Assembly (NCBI GenBank): GCA_036571765.1
Contig: BROE01000023.1
Span: forward strand, 4,175,490 to 4,239,489
Direction of reading: 5' to 3'
Source of the DNA: Plecoglossus altivelis
Taxonomy: Eukaryota > Chordata > Actinopteri > Osmeriformes > Plecoglossidae
Length of the DNA: 64,000 bases
Shown: positions 24,648-41,763 of the stretch, in pieces
Numbering within the stretch: position 1 is the stretch's first letter
How the letters are laid out: each line of letters opens with the position of its first letter
Made by a program: the position numbers and the translations under genes
Notes under the pieces: model-generated
What the model saw: the letters and a program-made list of their open reading frames with translations, nothing else
Told to the model about the DNA's origin: nothing
The model's database searches: none

Positions 24648-26979
24648 CACCCTCCATATCCACAACCTGCAGGTTTACACTGGCAGAGGCTGGAGGGATG
24701 AACTCTGATGTGGAAAGGAAGAGCAGGCAGAAGGAGGGAGAGCGAGTCCTCGGGGGAGGGGGAGGGGGAGGGGGGGTTGGGCCGGAGTCCAGAGACTCCT
24801 CCTCCTCAATGATGTGAGTCAGGGACACGGGGTCAAGGACAGACAGTGTTCCTGTCCTGCTAGTTCCCCTCACCTCCCTCTCCCCCACAGCCCCTGATTA
24901 AAAAGGTCACAGTGGCCATATTGTACAAGTCCACAGGACTTTCATTTGTAATGATCTTCTAGGGTGGTGAGGGGGGGGGGGGGGGGGTTGTCGAGGCGGG
25001 GGGTCTGACGGAGAGAGCTAATGCCAGCTGTTACCGAGGATGAAGTACGACTGTAGAGCTCTGAAACACGCAGGTCTGGAGGCTCATGACACTTTGTAAT
25101 GAAAGATGTCCCTCATGCATTATACATGACCCCAGGGAGGGAGAGGGGGTGACACAAGCAGGGCATAGTGAATCATGCACACAGATAACGTCATGTCCCA
25201 TGCAAGGCACCCGGGCCTGTGTCAACCTAGCCAGCCTCCCCATCCGGCTAAAAATACCGAGAGAGCAAGAGAGAGAATGACCCAGCAAGAGAGGGAGAAA
25301 GGGAGAGAATGGCAGGGAAAGAGAGAGAGGACAGTAGGAGGAGGAGGATGATGACAGATCCTAGCTGCTGAGCTGTTGTCAGAGCGACGCCGGAGTGAAT
25401 AACCTCAGCAGGGCTCCAGTGAACTGGCACACACAGAATGTCCTTGGCAGATCGCAGAGGCAGGCTGTGCAGCCCACTGTTGTTGTGGAGGTGTGCAGAA
25501 AGAACAAGAAAAGGAGAGAAAAGAGAGAGATCGTTTCCAAATCGTTAGGTGTGCGAGGGCTTATACAACACTGTGGATGTTGCTGATCGTGACAGCTTAG
25601 TATTCCACAGGTACATTCTGGGAATGTTGCATCCAAACAGCCCCTAAAGAGGGGCTGGCAAACTGTGTGAGAGTGTGTGTGATTCTGTTTGTGTAAGCAC
25701 CTCAATGCTTTAGCCAGTATAGTACTCAGTTTAGCCAGTATTGTATTCAGCTATACAATGCAGGAGCTAAATTTAGCATGTCAAAAAAGCACTGTTAGCT
25801 GTTTTATTCTCCTGTCTCTCTCTCCTTCTGTCTCCTTCTCTCTTCTTCTCTCTCCTTCTCCTTCTATGTCTTTATCTGCCTGTCCATCACTTCCCTTGAT
25901 AATTGTTTGCTTATGTGTGGGGCGGGTCTCTTAGGAGAGAGCTGCCAAATGGCGGACGTCGGACGGCTTGATGGACGGATTGACAACCAATGGCGTGCTG
26001 GTGATGCACCCAGCAGGCGACTTTGTCTCTGAGCCGGCGCCGGGCGTGTGGCGGGAGATCTCCGTGTGCGGGAACGTGTTTGCCCTACGGGAGACCCGCT
26101 CAGCCCAACAGAGGGGAAAACTGGTGAGGAAGAGATGAGACGGAGGTGTTTCTGAGCTAGAGTCTGCTAGTCTGCTATAGGACAGGATGTCATCATGTGG
26201 AAATGTAAACTTGGGAGAACAGCTGTCAGGGCAGAAAAATGACCGGAAACTAATATGGGCATTCCTTTTTGCTTTGTAATTGTGTCTATCTTTCTTGCAC
26301 TCCCCCACTCTAATACACTCTCCCTTTAAATCGGTCTCTCTCGCCCAATCCCTCCCCTTCTTTCCTTCCCCCCCCGCAGGTGGAGAACGAGTCAAACACC
26401 CTCCAGGATGGTTCTCTCATCGACCTGTGCGGAGCCACCCTGCTGTGGCGCACCCCTGCTGGCCTCCGGCGTACGCCCACTCTCAAGCAGCTGGAGTCCC
26501 TGCGCCAGGAGCTGAACGCGGCGCGGCCGCAGTGCCCAGTGGGCTTCAACACACTGGCCTTCCCCAGCCTGGCTCAGCGGGAGATCGTAGACAAGAAGCA
26601 GCCCTGGGTCTACGTCAACTGCGGCCACGTCCACGGCTACCACAACTGGGGCTACCGCAAGGAGAAAGGCCCGGCAGGGCCCGGGGGGACGGCGCCAGCC
26701 AGCACCGGGGAGAGGGAGTGCCCCATGTGCCGGCGCGTGGGCCCCTACGTGCCCCTGTGGCTGGGCTGTGAGGGGGGGCTATATCTGGATGCTGGCCCCC
26801 CGACCCACGCGTTCTGCCCCTGCGGTCACGTGTGCTCTGAAAAGACAGTGCAGGGGTGGAGCCAGATCCCGCTGCCACACGGGACGCACGCCTTCCACGC
26901 CGCCTGCCCCTTCTGCGGCACCTGGCTGACTGGCGAGCAGGGCCACATCAAACTCATCTTCCAGGGCCCCGTCGACTGA
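19663..26979 (+). CDS. peli3: Pellino E3 ubiquitin ligase 3, 6 coding exons, 481 aa
   Basis: Pellino proteins are cytosolic E3 ubiquitin ligases that bind phosphorylated IRAK kinases in Toll/IL-1 receptor signalling. Coding exons are 19663-19835, 20671-20800, 21051-21152, 22873-23124, 25935-26123 and 26380-26979. All have GT-AG borders and joined phases, giving 481 aa against about 469 in human PELI3. The start MVLEGSSEA matches the MVLEG start of human PELI3, which separates it from PELI1 and PELI2. The FHA-like substrate-binding region spans about HSISYTLSRSHSVIVEY through IYAAGFDSSKNIFLG. The C-terminal RING-like domain has CGHVHGYHNW, ECPMCRRVGPY and CGHVCSEKT, then PLPHGTHAFHAACPFC. A Gly-rich insert lies inside the FHA-like region. 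The final exon is strongly GC-rich. A 5' non-coding exon is implied but not placed. Confidence 0.96.
21530..21710. repeat. Purine-rich GAGAAACA/GACA tandem repeat in a peli3 intron
   Basis: Repeats of AGACAGAGAGAAACAGAGAA lie between peli3 coding exons 3 and 4. The strand asymmetry is strong (almost all purine plus C). Confidence 0.85.
22918..23010 (+). repeat. GGC/GGA triplet-rich coding insert in peli3 (poly-Gly)
   Basis: Within coding exon 4, GGC/GGG/GGA codons encode two glycine stretches separated by a short QGQGAAGEV segment. They sit between TDTAGSS and QSAQSTISRY. Human PELI3 has only a short Gly/Ala segment at this place. The insert falls in a loop of the FHA-like domain and stays in frame. 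Confidence 0.85.
23351..23441. repeat. Compound (TG)n(AG)n microsatellite in a peli3 intron
   Basis: About 24 TG units are followed directly by about 20 AG units. Confidence 0.95.
24234..24262. repeat. (CA)n microsatellite in a peli3 intron
   Basis: A pure CA run read directly from the sequence. Confidence 0.9.
24617..24647. repeat. (CA)n microsatellite in a peli3 intron
   Basis: A pure CA run read directly from the sequence. A poly(G) run of 17 bases follows at 24971-24987 in the same intron. Confidence 0.9.
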
Positions 26980-27227
26980 AGGGGAGGAGTGATTGTGAGG
27001 TATCGAGGGTGGTTGCGAGGTTGGAGTGGTTGTTGGTTGTTGGGGGTGGTTGGCTGAGGCGTGCGAAGGGGACCCTCAGTAAGACAAAGACTGACTGTCG
27101 ACGAGAGAAAAGATTGAAGGCCTAAGGAGAAAACACTGTTGGACGATTGAACTTGTGGGGAAAGTAAAAAAAGATGAAGCAGGTTAAGCGGGATGTGAGC
27201 TGTACTGTGGGGCGGGAGGTGGGTGTA

Positions 27228-27233
27228 AATAAA
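27228..27233 (+). terminator. Candidate poly(A) signal of peli3
   Basis: AATAAA lies 249 bases after the peli3 stop and is followed by TG-rich sequence (GCTGTTG, GGTGTTTGGTG), a plausible downstream element. This is the first canonical hexamer after the stop that I found. Confidence 0.65.
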
Positions 27234-30200
27234 TGCTGTTGAAATGAAACCTTGAGCGGTGTTTGGTGATCTTTGGAGTTGTGTGGAGCTCCAGTCTGAA
27301 GAGCGCAGTGTAATTCAATATCCACACGCCACCCAAACCTGTGACTCAGCTGCTTTGGGCATGCCCATGCTCCAGAAGTGACTGGAATGTACCGTGTCTG
27401 GTCCTGGCCTGTCAGGGTGAGATGGATGTCAAGGTCACAGGTGAGCGGGAAGAGGAGACATGCTGACGGTTGGGGGGGGGGGGGGGGTTGTCGAACATGG
27501 CCTGGACTCTCCCCCCTGAAACTCAGTTAGTCCTTGCTGGCCCCTGTTTGTGACCCCTCTTACTCTTCCTCTGTCTGTCCTCCCTACCAGCCTAAGGACA
27601 AAGTGTGCGTGTGTGTGTAAACCCTGAGGAGTGTCTGATGAACACCCCAACTACCAGTCTGCAGCAGCACCAGGCTATAAATAACTCAAGGTCACCAGCA
27701 GCCACCATGCAACTGGGGAGGGGGGAGATGAAGGGGGGGGGAGTATAGTGGAGACAGGGAGAGAGAGGGGAGAGGCAGGGGGAGAGAGACAAAGAATATA
27801 GAGGAGAGAGACAGGAAGAGAGGCAGCACAAAGGTTATTGAGGGCAGTTATTGAGAGACAGGGGGGGTGGGAGTAGAGGAGGAGGATGGAGGAAACAGAG
27901 AAGAGGACGATGGTGAGAGAAAGAGAGAAACGAAAGGTCACATGGGCAGACCAGACCCGGAAGCCACTTACAGGTCAGGTTGTTGGGAATTTCACATTTT
28001 AAGCAGGACGTTTCGCTCACTTCAATCTGGTGGCCTCTTTTCGAACTCACTGTCGTCGAAATCTTAACGCAGCAAAGTCCAATAACAATCCAAACACCTA
28101 CCAGCCAAACTTCTGGGTTCCTACTGCCTAATCACGGAGGTGTCATCAATATTTTTGCTGCATTTCAGTGTGCAAGACTGTTGTGAGGTTTACAGTCGCT
28201 CTGTTTGGTGGTGAGAGCGTCTAACTGCCGACTCTGCAGCCCCAGCCCTTCCAGGGATGTCTGCAGTACTTTATATTAGCCCACGGAAAATAGCCTGCTT
28301 TTCCCTGCACCACAAACTCACCTCCACAGCAATATTCAGCGCGAACGACTCCGCGCTCTCCGGTCTCCATTCTGCGCGTCCGCCATCCATGTAATGTATT
28401 CTGATGCAGAGTGAGAGAGTGTCTTCACCGGAGAGCAGGGATGCTGAACAGGAATGTTTATTTATGGGTGTTTGGGGAGATGAGATGGGGCACATATCAA
28501 GGACAGGAGAGAGATGACAGGCTGCTAAGCAGCGAGGGCTGGGTGAGGCAGGAGGGAGTTGGTGACCTCATGTGGTCTCTACAGCAGGCAGGCAGAGGTG
28601 TGTGTTTGTGGGGGGGGGGGTTGGAGGTGTGAGTCAAGTTTGCTGTGAGTCAGGTTTGAGGTGTGTGTGTATCTAGTCTTTACACACCCAAGCAGACATG
28701 CTCACACACATTCAACCAGTCCGACGAGAGCCATCGAAACACGAGTAAAAAAAAAAAGGAAAAAAAGAGGCCTGCTTGGAAACGTTGACATTTATATTTT
28801 TTATTTGTTTTATTATATATATATTTATAGTATGTACAGAAAAAAAACAACCCCAAGATGATCAAACTTAGCATAGACGGAGCACCTCTCTGGACGAGCG
28901 AGGAACAGAAAGAGCAGGTGAACAACAGGTGAGCTCAGCAGCCATGAGCTCGGTGTTAACAAACGCCTGTAAGTGTGTGTGTGTCTTTATTAAGCCATGG
29001 GACAGCGACACGTGTGCAAATGACATACAAACCCCCCCCCCACCCCCTTTTTCTTCCTCCAAAATGAATACGAAAAGTAGGGGAAAGAAAGAACAGACTC
29101 AAGCAAAGTTTCATCATAATCACATTCATAAGTAAGTCCCTGCCAAAGCCCCTCCCCTTTGAAGCCCCACCCACCAAACTTCCACACCCTCGACTGGGCC
29201 AGACACACTATTACCACAGTATAGTTCAATGAATATATTAAAATCAGTAGAATATCAAGACTTCTTGAACAGAAAGAACATTCAGAACAAATCAAGAGGG
29301 GAGTCACACTCTCAGGTGCAAAACGTCTACTCAGCGTGTCCGAGTGTGAGTGTATATGTTTGTGTGTCTTAGTGTGGACAGTTCCAAACAACCGCTTCGT
29401 TCGACAGATCCAAGAGAAAGCCGGAAAAGCCGACATGTATTCTTAAGTCCAGGAATGTTACACTCCAACCCCCCCCTCCCCCTCCCCCCCGCCCACTACT
29501 GTTCCCGCCCTATCCAAGCAGTCAGCTGAGAACTTTGGGCCAAACACATCCGGATTCATCACACCTATCTGACTAGAAATTCCAGTCCGGTTCAGTTCAG
29601 TCTTATGTCACAAGGTTGCAAAGGAAGGAGGCCGGGGCTCCGTTTGCAGGGACGCTTCCACGACACACGAAGGCTGTAGTGCAAAGACAAGCAAGATCTA
29701 GCGTCGCTTTCCCATCCACGTCTGATAAGTCACATTCAATCCACTGACATCAGACCTGGTGCCTCTTGTTTGTTCACTTACACACATGACCGGGTGAAGC
29801 GTTTGGGCCACACAGCCCTCCAACATGAGTGGGCGTGTCTGCAGACTGGAGCCTGGCCCCATGGGGAGGGCAGAAACCCTTTGTCTGTTTTCATTGGACG
29901 GTCAGTCTCAGAGGCTGAAATTGCACTTTGCTCACACACACACACGCTCACACGTGCACGTGTGCACAAACACAGGCAGGGCCTGGGGCTTTTCCCAGCT
30001 GAGCACAGGTGCTAAAATACAAGTTCTGCGTTATCTTCCGAAAGCCGGACCAGTAACCCTCCCAGAGTCTAAACCAGATCTTCTTTATCAGCAGGGAAGA
30101 GCGGTTAGGGGAGATTGGGTGGATTCATCACAGTTAGGGTGACGGTTTGGGCCGCAGGCGGATGCAAGGGAGTTTCATATCCGGTCTTGGAGCCGTGACC

Positions 30201-32487
30201 AGTCAGTCCCTGTGCACCCTGCTAAAACCCTGAAGAACTGCAGCTATCTGCAGGGATGACCACACTTCAGAGCGCAACGCAACACAACTGAAGGCCTTTC
30301 CCAGTGGCTCTTAGAGCAGACCTTAGGTCTGGTGAGTGACACCCCCCCTCCTCCTTCTACATAGATATGAACACACACAAAACTACATCCACACGTTCCA
30401 AACTTCCAACTGTAACCGAGCTGTCAATGCCCAGGGGAGGGAGGGAGGGAGACAGGACAAGATTGACGGACACCTGGTTGAAAAGCAGACCGGCTTCAAG
30501 CTGAATAAAGCAGGTTCCTGAGCCACGTGAAGCCAGGCCCAGCAAAGAGCACTCCTGCAGACTGAGGCTCCAAACCATCTGGACCACAACATCCTTCAAT
30601 TAGCCTTTACCTCCTCTGCTGTAAACCAAAGCTATTGAGGACTATTGACTTCAAGAAGCAAAACTGCAGATTTGAGCAGAGAGCAGCTAATCTTTTCACT
30701 GTAGTGTTTAGACCCCATGCTGTGAGGTGAGGGGAGCAGGAGGTTTGACCACATTCTTGTCAGGTTCCACAGGAGAAACAACATGAAGGCTTGGGTAAGG
30801 CAGGCAAAGCTATGGGGCGAGAAGGCCTTGACAGGGCTAACACAGATAAACACACTCTACACTCCAAAAACGGCAGCTAATGTATTCTGCTTCGACAGCC
30901 TGACAGTGGAAGAGCTCTAATCCGCTAATCTAATATGACTGAGACAGCTCACCCTCCTGAAGACAGAAGTGTGACACACTAGTAACACTTAATCCACACC
31001 ATACCGACTGAAGTGAGATCTAAAACACCGACTGCAATGCGGGACACACAAGACAACAGCTGGGGGAGGGGGATCACAACACGTGTCCGTAGATGCTGAG
31101 GGTGGATGCCATGAGGGCTGGAGCGAGGCGAGGAAGGGAACAGTAGCTTTGACCCCCCCCCAAGTCAACCCTCAACCTAGTTCAGAACACACGCTGAAAT
31201 CCCAAACCCCAAACTTATTATCGGACAGCATTAAGCAATTTGTACAAAGCTTTTCTCGATTAGAAAACGAAATCAACATGAAATAAAAAGAGCAAATAAA
31301 ATGATAGTAAAACTGTAAAAGTATATTAAGATGAACACAGAATATTGCCAATATCTTGTGTGTCTGGTTAATTCATAGTTGAAAATTGGCTTCCCAGCCA
31401 AACACCTCACTCTCCTCCCCACCCCATGTCTACAGTATAACTACATCATGCTCCTATCAGTGTGGATGTGAGTGTGTGCATTTATTGAAGAACCATCATA
31501 CTGTAATATATAGTGTCATTTCTGGACAGAAAGACGATCAGAATTCTTTTTCTCCCCATTTTACGTGTGAAATCTCTATCTTATGAACTGATGTAGACAC
31601 AAAAACAAGCTAACACCATATATTACAGCACTTAAAACCACCGTTTCTCATTTCCTCTTGGCTTCTCCCAGCGTGCCCCCCCGTCCCCCGTCCCCCCCCT
31701 CCCTCCTTCCCCCCCACTCCCAGATGGATTGATGGATGAGCGGATGGAGAGTTTGAAGTGATTCCAAGATCAGCCGGCAGCTCTCCTGAGCATTCCTCTC
31801 GCCTTCCCCTGACCCACAAACAGACCCACCTCTCTCAACGTAGCCTGCGTGTGTCTCTAACGCTGATTTCCCTTCGAAATAATGTGTGTATGAGAGAGTG
31901 GGGAAGAGCAGGAAATGGAAGGGGCGGAGACTGAAAGTAAGCATCCCTGCACCCTCATCAATAATGACGGTGGTGAGTCACTGTTCTCCTGTCTTTGCCT
32001 GGCGAGGCCTCTACAACTCAACTGGCTGCACCAGTGGTGACTGCTCACATTCCACAGTGGAAGAGGATATCATTGTTACTACATCATTCAAAAACAGGGA
32101 ATGGTGACTCACAAACATGACTCACTGTCTGTCTGTCTCTGGGGTATGGCCAGGTCCGAGATGAAGACAGACCACTGGATTATTTCTAAGATGCTGGCTG
32201 TTGTTGAATGTAGATGGTGAAGACATGGATTCTGCAGTGGCAGACAGTGCCTCAAGGAAATAGAAGTGGGGTGGGTGGGACAGTCAAATAAAGAGTGTGT
32301 GTTACAAGCTGAGATGGAATCAGAATCAAAAGCTCCCATCATCCCCTTCCTTTCTACTGATGTCATATTTACTGTAGGTTCATCCTCTGTCCTCTACACA
32401 CCCCAACCCCCATCCTGTCTCTATCTGTTCTTAATCTTCCACCAGCCCTTCCACTTCCTCCTCTACTTCTCCCCCATCCCTCCCCTC

Positions 32488-32488
<1 letters not shown>

Positions 32489-32523
<35 letters not shown>
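32489..32523. repeat. Poly(C) tract of 35 bases in the rab1b 3' flank
   Basis: An uninterrupted run of 35 cytosines on the plus strand lies 244 bases beyond the rab1b stop. In the rab1b transcript it would read as a run of 35 guanines if the 3' UTR extends this far. More mixed G-rich plus-strand sequence lies at about 32630-32750. Confidence 0.85.
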
Positions 32524-32524
<1 letters not shown>

Positions 32525-32766
32525 CTAGCCTCTCCATGGATGCTGGGGGTTCTCCGAGTGCTCGGAGAGGAGGATAGGGTGTGAAGCTGTGTGTTCAGTT
32601 ATCCATGTATGCAGCTGGGTAGCTAGTGAGCAGGGAGGGAGGGGGGATGGGCAGGGGGTGAGTAGAGATGGGAGTAGGGGGGAGGGGGAGGAGTGGGGGG
32701 GGGCTCCACTTTCCACCCCAAACTGGCTGTGGGGAGAAGGGGGGGGGTTGGTCGAGGCACAGTCCT

Positions 32767-35533
32767 TTAACAGCAGCCCCCTCCAGACTGTCGGACGGGG
32801 GTGCTCTCGATCTTCAGGTTGGGCTTGTCGCCGCCGGCCGTGGCACCGGGGCCCATGCGCTTCTTGATCTCGGCGGCCATGGTCATGAAGGCCTGCTCCA
32901 CGTTGGTGGCGTTCTTGGCACTCGTCTCCAGGAAGGGGATGGCCAGGGAGTCGGCAAACTCCTGCAGGAACAAGCACACGTAAGATGAGGAGGCCGCGTG
33001 GCACCTGCTTGTGTTCGTAATTTTAATTCAGTGTCTGAATTGATAATCAATATAAAACATTTTTAAAACGGAAGAAAGAGGTGATAAAAATTTGCCAGCG
33101 TTAAATTCCGACAAGCATGGATGAAATCACACTAACAAGCTAGAACCTGATATTTTCCGTCATCAGACATACTGGGCAATGTTACACATTCTGTTGTTTT
33201 TAGTGAACATATCCTTCTCTGTCCAGCATCCCTGTGAGCCAGACATACCTTGGCTGTTGTGTAGTCCACCACCTTCTTGGTGGTGAGGTCACACTTGTTG
33301 CCCACCAATAGCTTGTTGACATTTTCGCTGGCGTAGCGATCGATTTCCTGCAGCCACTGCTTCACGTTGTTGTATGACTCCTGCAGCACACGTTGCAAAC
33401 GTTAGCGACCCCAGAAACAGGAAAGGCAGCCACGAGGAGGATCCCTATAGGCTGGGCATGTCGGTTACCAGGGCAACGAGAGAGGATTTGGATCTGGATC
33501 TGATGAAGCCCCAGATGTGACCTACCTGGTCTGTGACGTCATACACCACGATGATGCCGTGAGCGCCCCTGTAGTAACTAGAGGTGATGGTGCGGAACCT
33601 CTCCTGGCCAGCTGTATCCCACTGCACAGCACACACAGCCAAACACACAATGGATCCAAATCTGTCATGTTACTGCCAGTCCATCAAGAGCCAGGCCCCT
33701 CCCCCCACACTCCACCCCACCCATCCCAGTCCCTTCCCCCTCTCGACATAAAGCCCATTTGGATCTGATTCAGTCAGCCCTATCCACTCCTGCTCTGCAC
33801 AGCCCTCTGATCATCTCTGATCACCACCACTACGAACGAGAGCCATCGTGTTGAGAGGAGAACAGGATCGGCAGCCATGTTGTTTAGCCTGAGGGTAATG
33901 TGTCTAGGACCAGCGGAAAACACAAGAGATAACCTGGGCGACTAGGCTACGGAGCACAGACACAGAGCATGGAAGCAGCCCGCCTGACATGGTTGTTGCA
34001 TTGCCCACATGTTCTTACCCAGCTGAAACATTCCCTAGCTTTCCTAAGTTAATGAATCAGTAGGTTCCCTTCTGGTTGTGGGGTCAACAATGTGTGAGCG
34101 TGCGTCAATAACTTACAATCTGCAGTTTGATGGTCTTGCCATCCAGCTCTATGGTCCGGATTTTAAAGTCCACACCGATGGTGCTGATGTAGCTCTCCGT
34201 GTAGGTGTCATCCTGAAGTGGAGACGTCCCAATGATATAGCAACAGGTGGTATCTTTCAAAAGCACCGCAAGCCAATGAACCACAAAATTAAGTTCCTAA
34301 CCGGCTTCACTTACCGCAAATCGTAGCAGAAGGCAGGATTTCCCAACACCAGAGTCGCCGATGAGCAGCAGCTTGAAAAGGTAGTCACTATAACAAAAAC
34401 ATGCAGCATTAGACCACGGATTTGACATTCTAATGAACGGAGGCTTATAAGTGATCAACTTATCATGGCTTTGCTACTCTATAGTTTTCATCACCTGTTG
34501 GCTAAGTCCAGGCCAATACACAGTATTTAACTGATATGTGGTACTCTTAGAAATCTATTTCGAGTAGGGAAACACCGTTGAGTAATACTTTCGCGGCAAC
34601 ATCGGCTGAAGAACATGTCATGAACTTAATTTGACAAACAGCAGAGTGGTGGCGCAATGGCGGGTTATTCTTGTGTCATCTGAAATCGAGACGTGTCATG
34701 CATAGCTGCCAAACACTTATCACTGTGTCACAACAACATACACAACGGTGTGTCGAATGTACGCCTATGTGGAAATACCTGATCTAAACTGCGCATGCTT
34801 TGCGTTCACTTTATTGTGATGTGGCGATGTGTCGTGCAATCACAAGTACATTGGCGAAAAAAACAACTTTCACAAGGTGATCATTAACAAACAATTATCT
34901 AACCATTTATAAAGGTTTCTACGGTTCATAAGTACAATTTTGTGCTGACTGGCACATCATAGGGCAGTTAAAAGACCCCTAGATAGGTAACAATGATATT
35001 GCTATCTAGCTAGCTAGACTTCCGTTCTTAGCTTATGAGCTAGGCTAAGCTAGGCTAATCGCTGCGCCGGTGGTATGACGTTTCAGCACCACGTCCTATT
35101 TTCTCCGGTCGCCACAGCACCGTGCTTGAGATCCGGTGACAAGCGCGTGTCTTCTCTTTTCAGGGCCACAAGTCAGTGACAGATGCTAGCCATCGTACTC
35201 AAGTGCGATGACAACATGAACAAACGCCATATTATGGTTTTATGTCAAATGGAGTCGAATGAGCGGTGTCTAACAGCCTGGCTAATGTGGTGGCATGAGC
35301 AAGCAATCAGCTGACGTCGGCTGTATAAACAGATCTCGAGACATCACATTTCAAAGCAAAAAGGCTTGGAACCTGTCCGCGCCCTGCTACAACTAGCGAC
35401 CTAGCCAGCAAGAAATCCGACTGAAAATATAGGCTGTAGTTTCGACATGTCACATTCAGAAATGCAAAACGAGACGGTTACATTAATCACGATGTAGTCG
35501 GGGTGGTGGTTTTACTCACTATTCGGGATTCAT
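32767..35533 (-). CDS. rab1b: Small GTPase Rab1B, 6 exons, 201 aa
   Basis: Rab1 controls ER-to-Golgi vesicle traffic and is membrane-anchored by geranylgeranyl groups on its C-terminal Cys pair. Exons are 35533-35520, 34387-34315, 34212-34117, 33621-33526, 33380-33249 and 32961-32767. All have GT-AG borders, and the total is exactly 201 aa, the human RAB1B length. Visible motifs are GDSGVGKS (P-loop), the switch I segment [19 protein letters not shown] (switch II), GNKCD (guanine specificity), ETSAK and a terminal GGGCC. The start MNPEYDYLFK lacks the extra N-terminal residues of RAB1A, and the gene neighbourhood also favours RAB1B. The first coding exon holds only 14 bases of coding sequence, with the start codon 14 bases before the donor. 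Confidence 0.97.
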
Positions 35534-35779
35534 GATTTGACGTTGGGGATGTGTTTTTCAGTCGGCGAATTGTCTGTTCCTTCCTTCTCTCCGCTATACA
35601 GCAGGCAAAAGATGACTTGAGAGTCTGGATGTCCGAGGCACTTGGATGGAAATGTGACCGTTTATCTACTCCCCTTTGTCAAGCTGATGTATCCTAACGT
35701 TGTGGTGTTACAGAAACTTTATAAACATTCCTATTTTCTTCAAATTTGACTAATCAATTTTCCTCTTTTTTCTTTCTGT

Positions 35780-35835
35780 GTCCGCTCCTCGCTAGAAGTA
35801 CAAGATGGCTGCGCAGGTGCGGCAGTGACATCAAA
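35780..35835 (-). promoter_or_regulatory. Candidate rab1b core promoter with YY1-like motif
   Basis: About 250-300 bases upstream of the rab1b start codon the plus strand reads CAAGATGGCTGCG, which fits the YY1 consensus AAnATGGC. The surrounding sequence is relatively rich in CG compared with the flanks. YY1 sites close to start sites are common in vertebrate housekeeping promoters. The start site itself is not visible. Confidence 0.35.
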
Positions 35836-36386
35836 TGACGTGTCACTACGGACAAATCTAGAAGTTCATAGATGTTGGGATTTGTAGTTCGAGGTCATAT
35901 ATCAGTTATATTGACTTTAGCCTACTGTATTTGAAAGCAATCTGAATTAACAACCGATTTGTAAAAATATATAAATGACATAATTCACAAAAGTATGCTG
36001 AATAATAATTCCCACATGCACAGGCGCACTAACACGAGTGTGCAAGCACTCACTGTAATTGGGGTATATTCTACAATGAGTAGAGAACAGGTTTGAATAA
36101 TATCATATTATTGAGTATGTTTAAATGTAGTAATTAAAATAAATCATAACAAATTTTTGCCATGTTGTAATCATTAATAATATTTCCCAAAGCTCTAATA
36201 AAATCAGGTGAGGCATATCTGAACTCATACTCTAATCCAAGATTTGTGTGGAATATCTTTGGAAGTATTTATTATTTTGGAACGTGCAACCTTACAACAT
36301 TAGATTTACTATTAGCAATAACCCTTTCCTATCATATATGAGGGGTATTGCCAGACATGTTTAAAAAGTAAGCATTTTTTTTTAAA
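35834..36386. other. Short AT-rich spacer between rab1b and the receptor kinase gene
   Basis: The two genes are in tandem on the minus strand. The spacer holds the kinase gene 3' flank with a candidate poly(A) signal and the rab1b upstream region. I see no gene in it. Confidence 0.6.
36268..36273 (-). terminator. Candidate poly(A) signal of the receptor kinase gene
   Basis: TTTATT on the plus strand is AATAAA on the minus strand, 114 bases after the stop codon at 36387. No better candidate lies closer. Confidence 0.45.

Positions 36387-41763
<5,377 letters not shown>

Larger units (their letters stand above)
26980..32766. other. peli3 and rab1b 3' untranslated/intergenic region
   Basis: peli3 and rab1b converge here, with stop codons at 26979 (+) and 32767 (-). 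The peli3 3' UTR probably ends near the AATAAA at 27228. The rab1b 3' UTR of unknown length begins at 32766 and runs leftward. AATAAA on its strand is seen as TTTATT at 31481-31486 and again in the AT-rich patch around 28795-28830. I saw no further gene. Homopolymer tracts of G (27472-27487) and C (32489-32523) are present. Confidence 0.5.

Noticed and set aside
29700..30160. Open frames near a CA run between peli3 and rab1b
   Set aside because: Short, overlapping in several frames and without homology. Probably untranslated or intergenic sequence.
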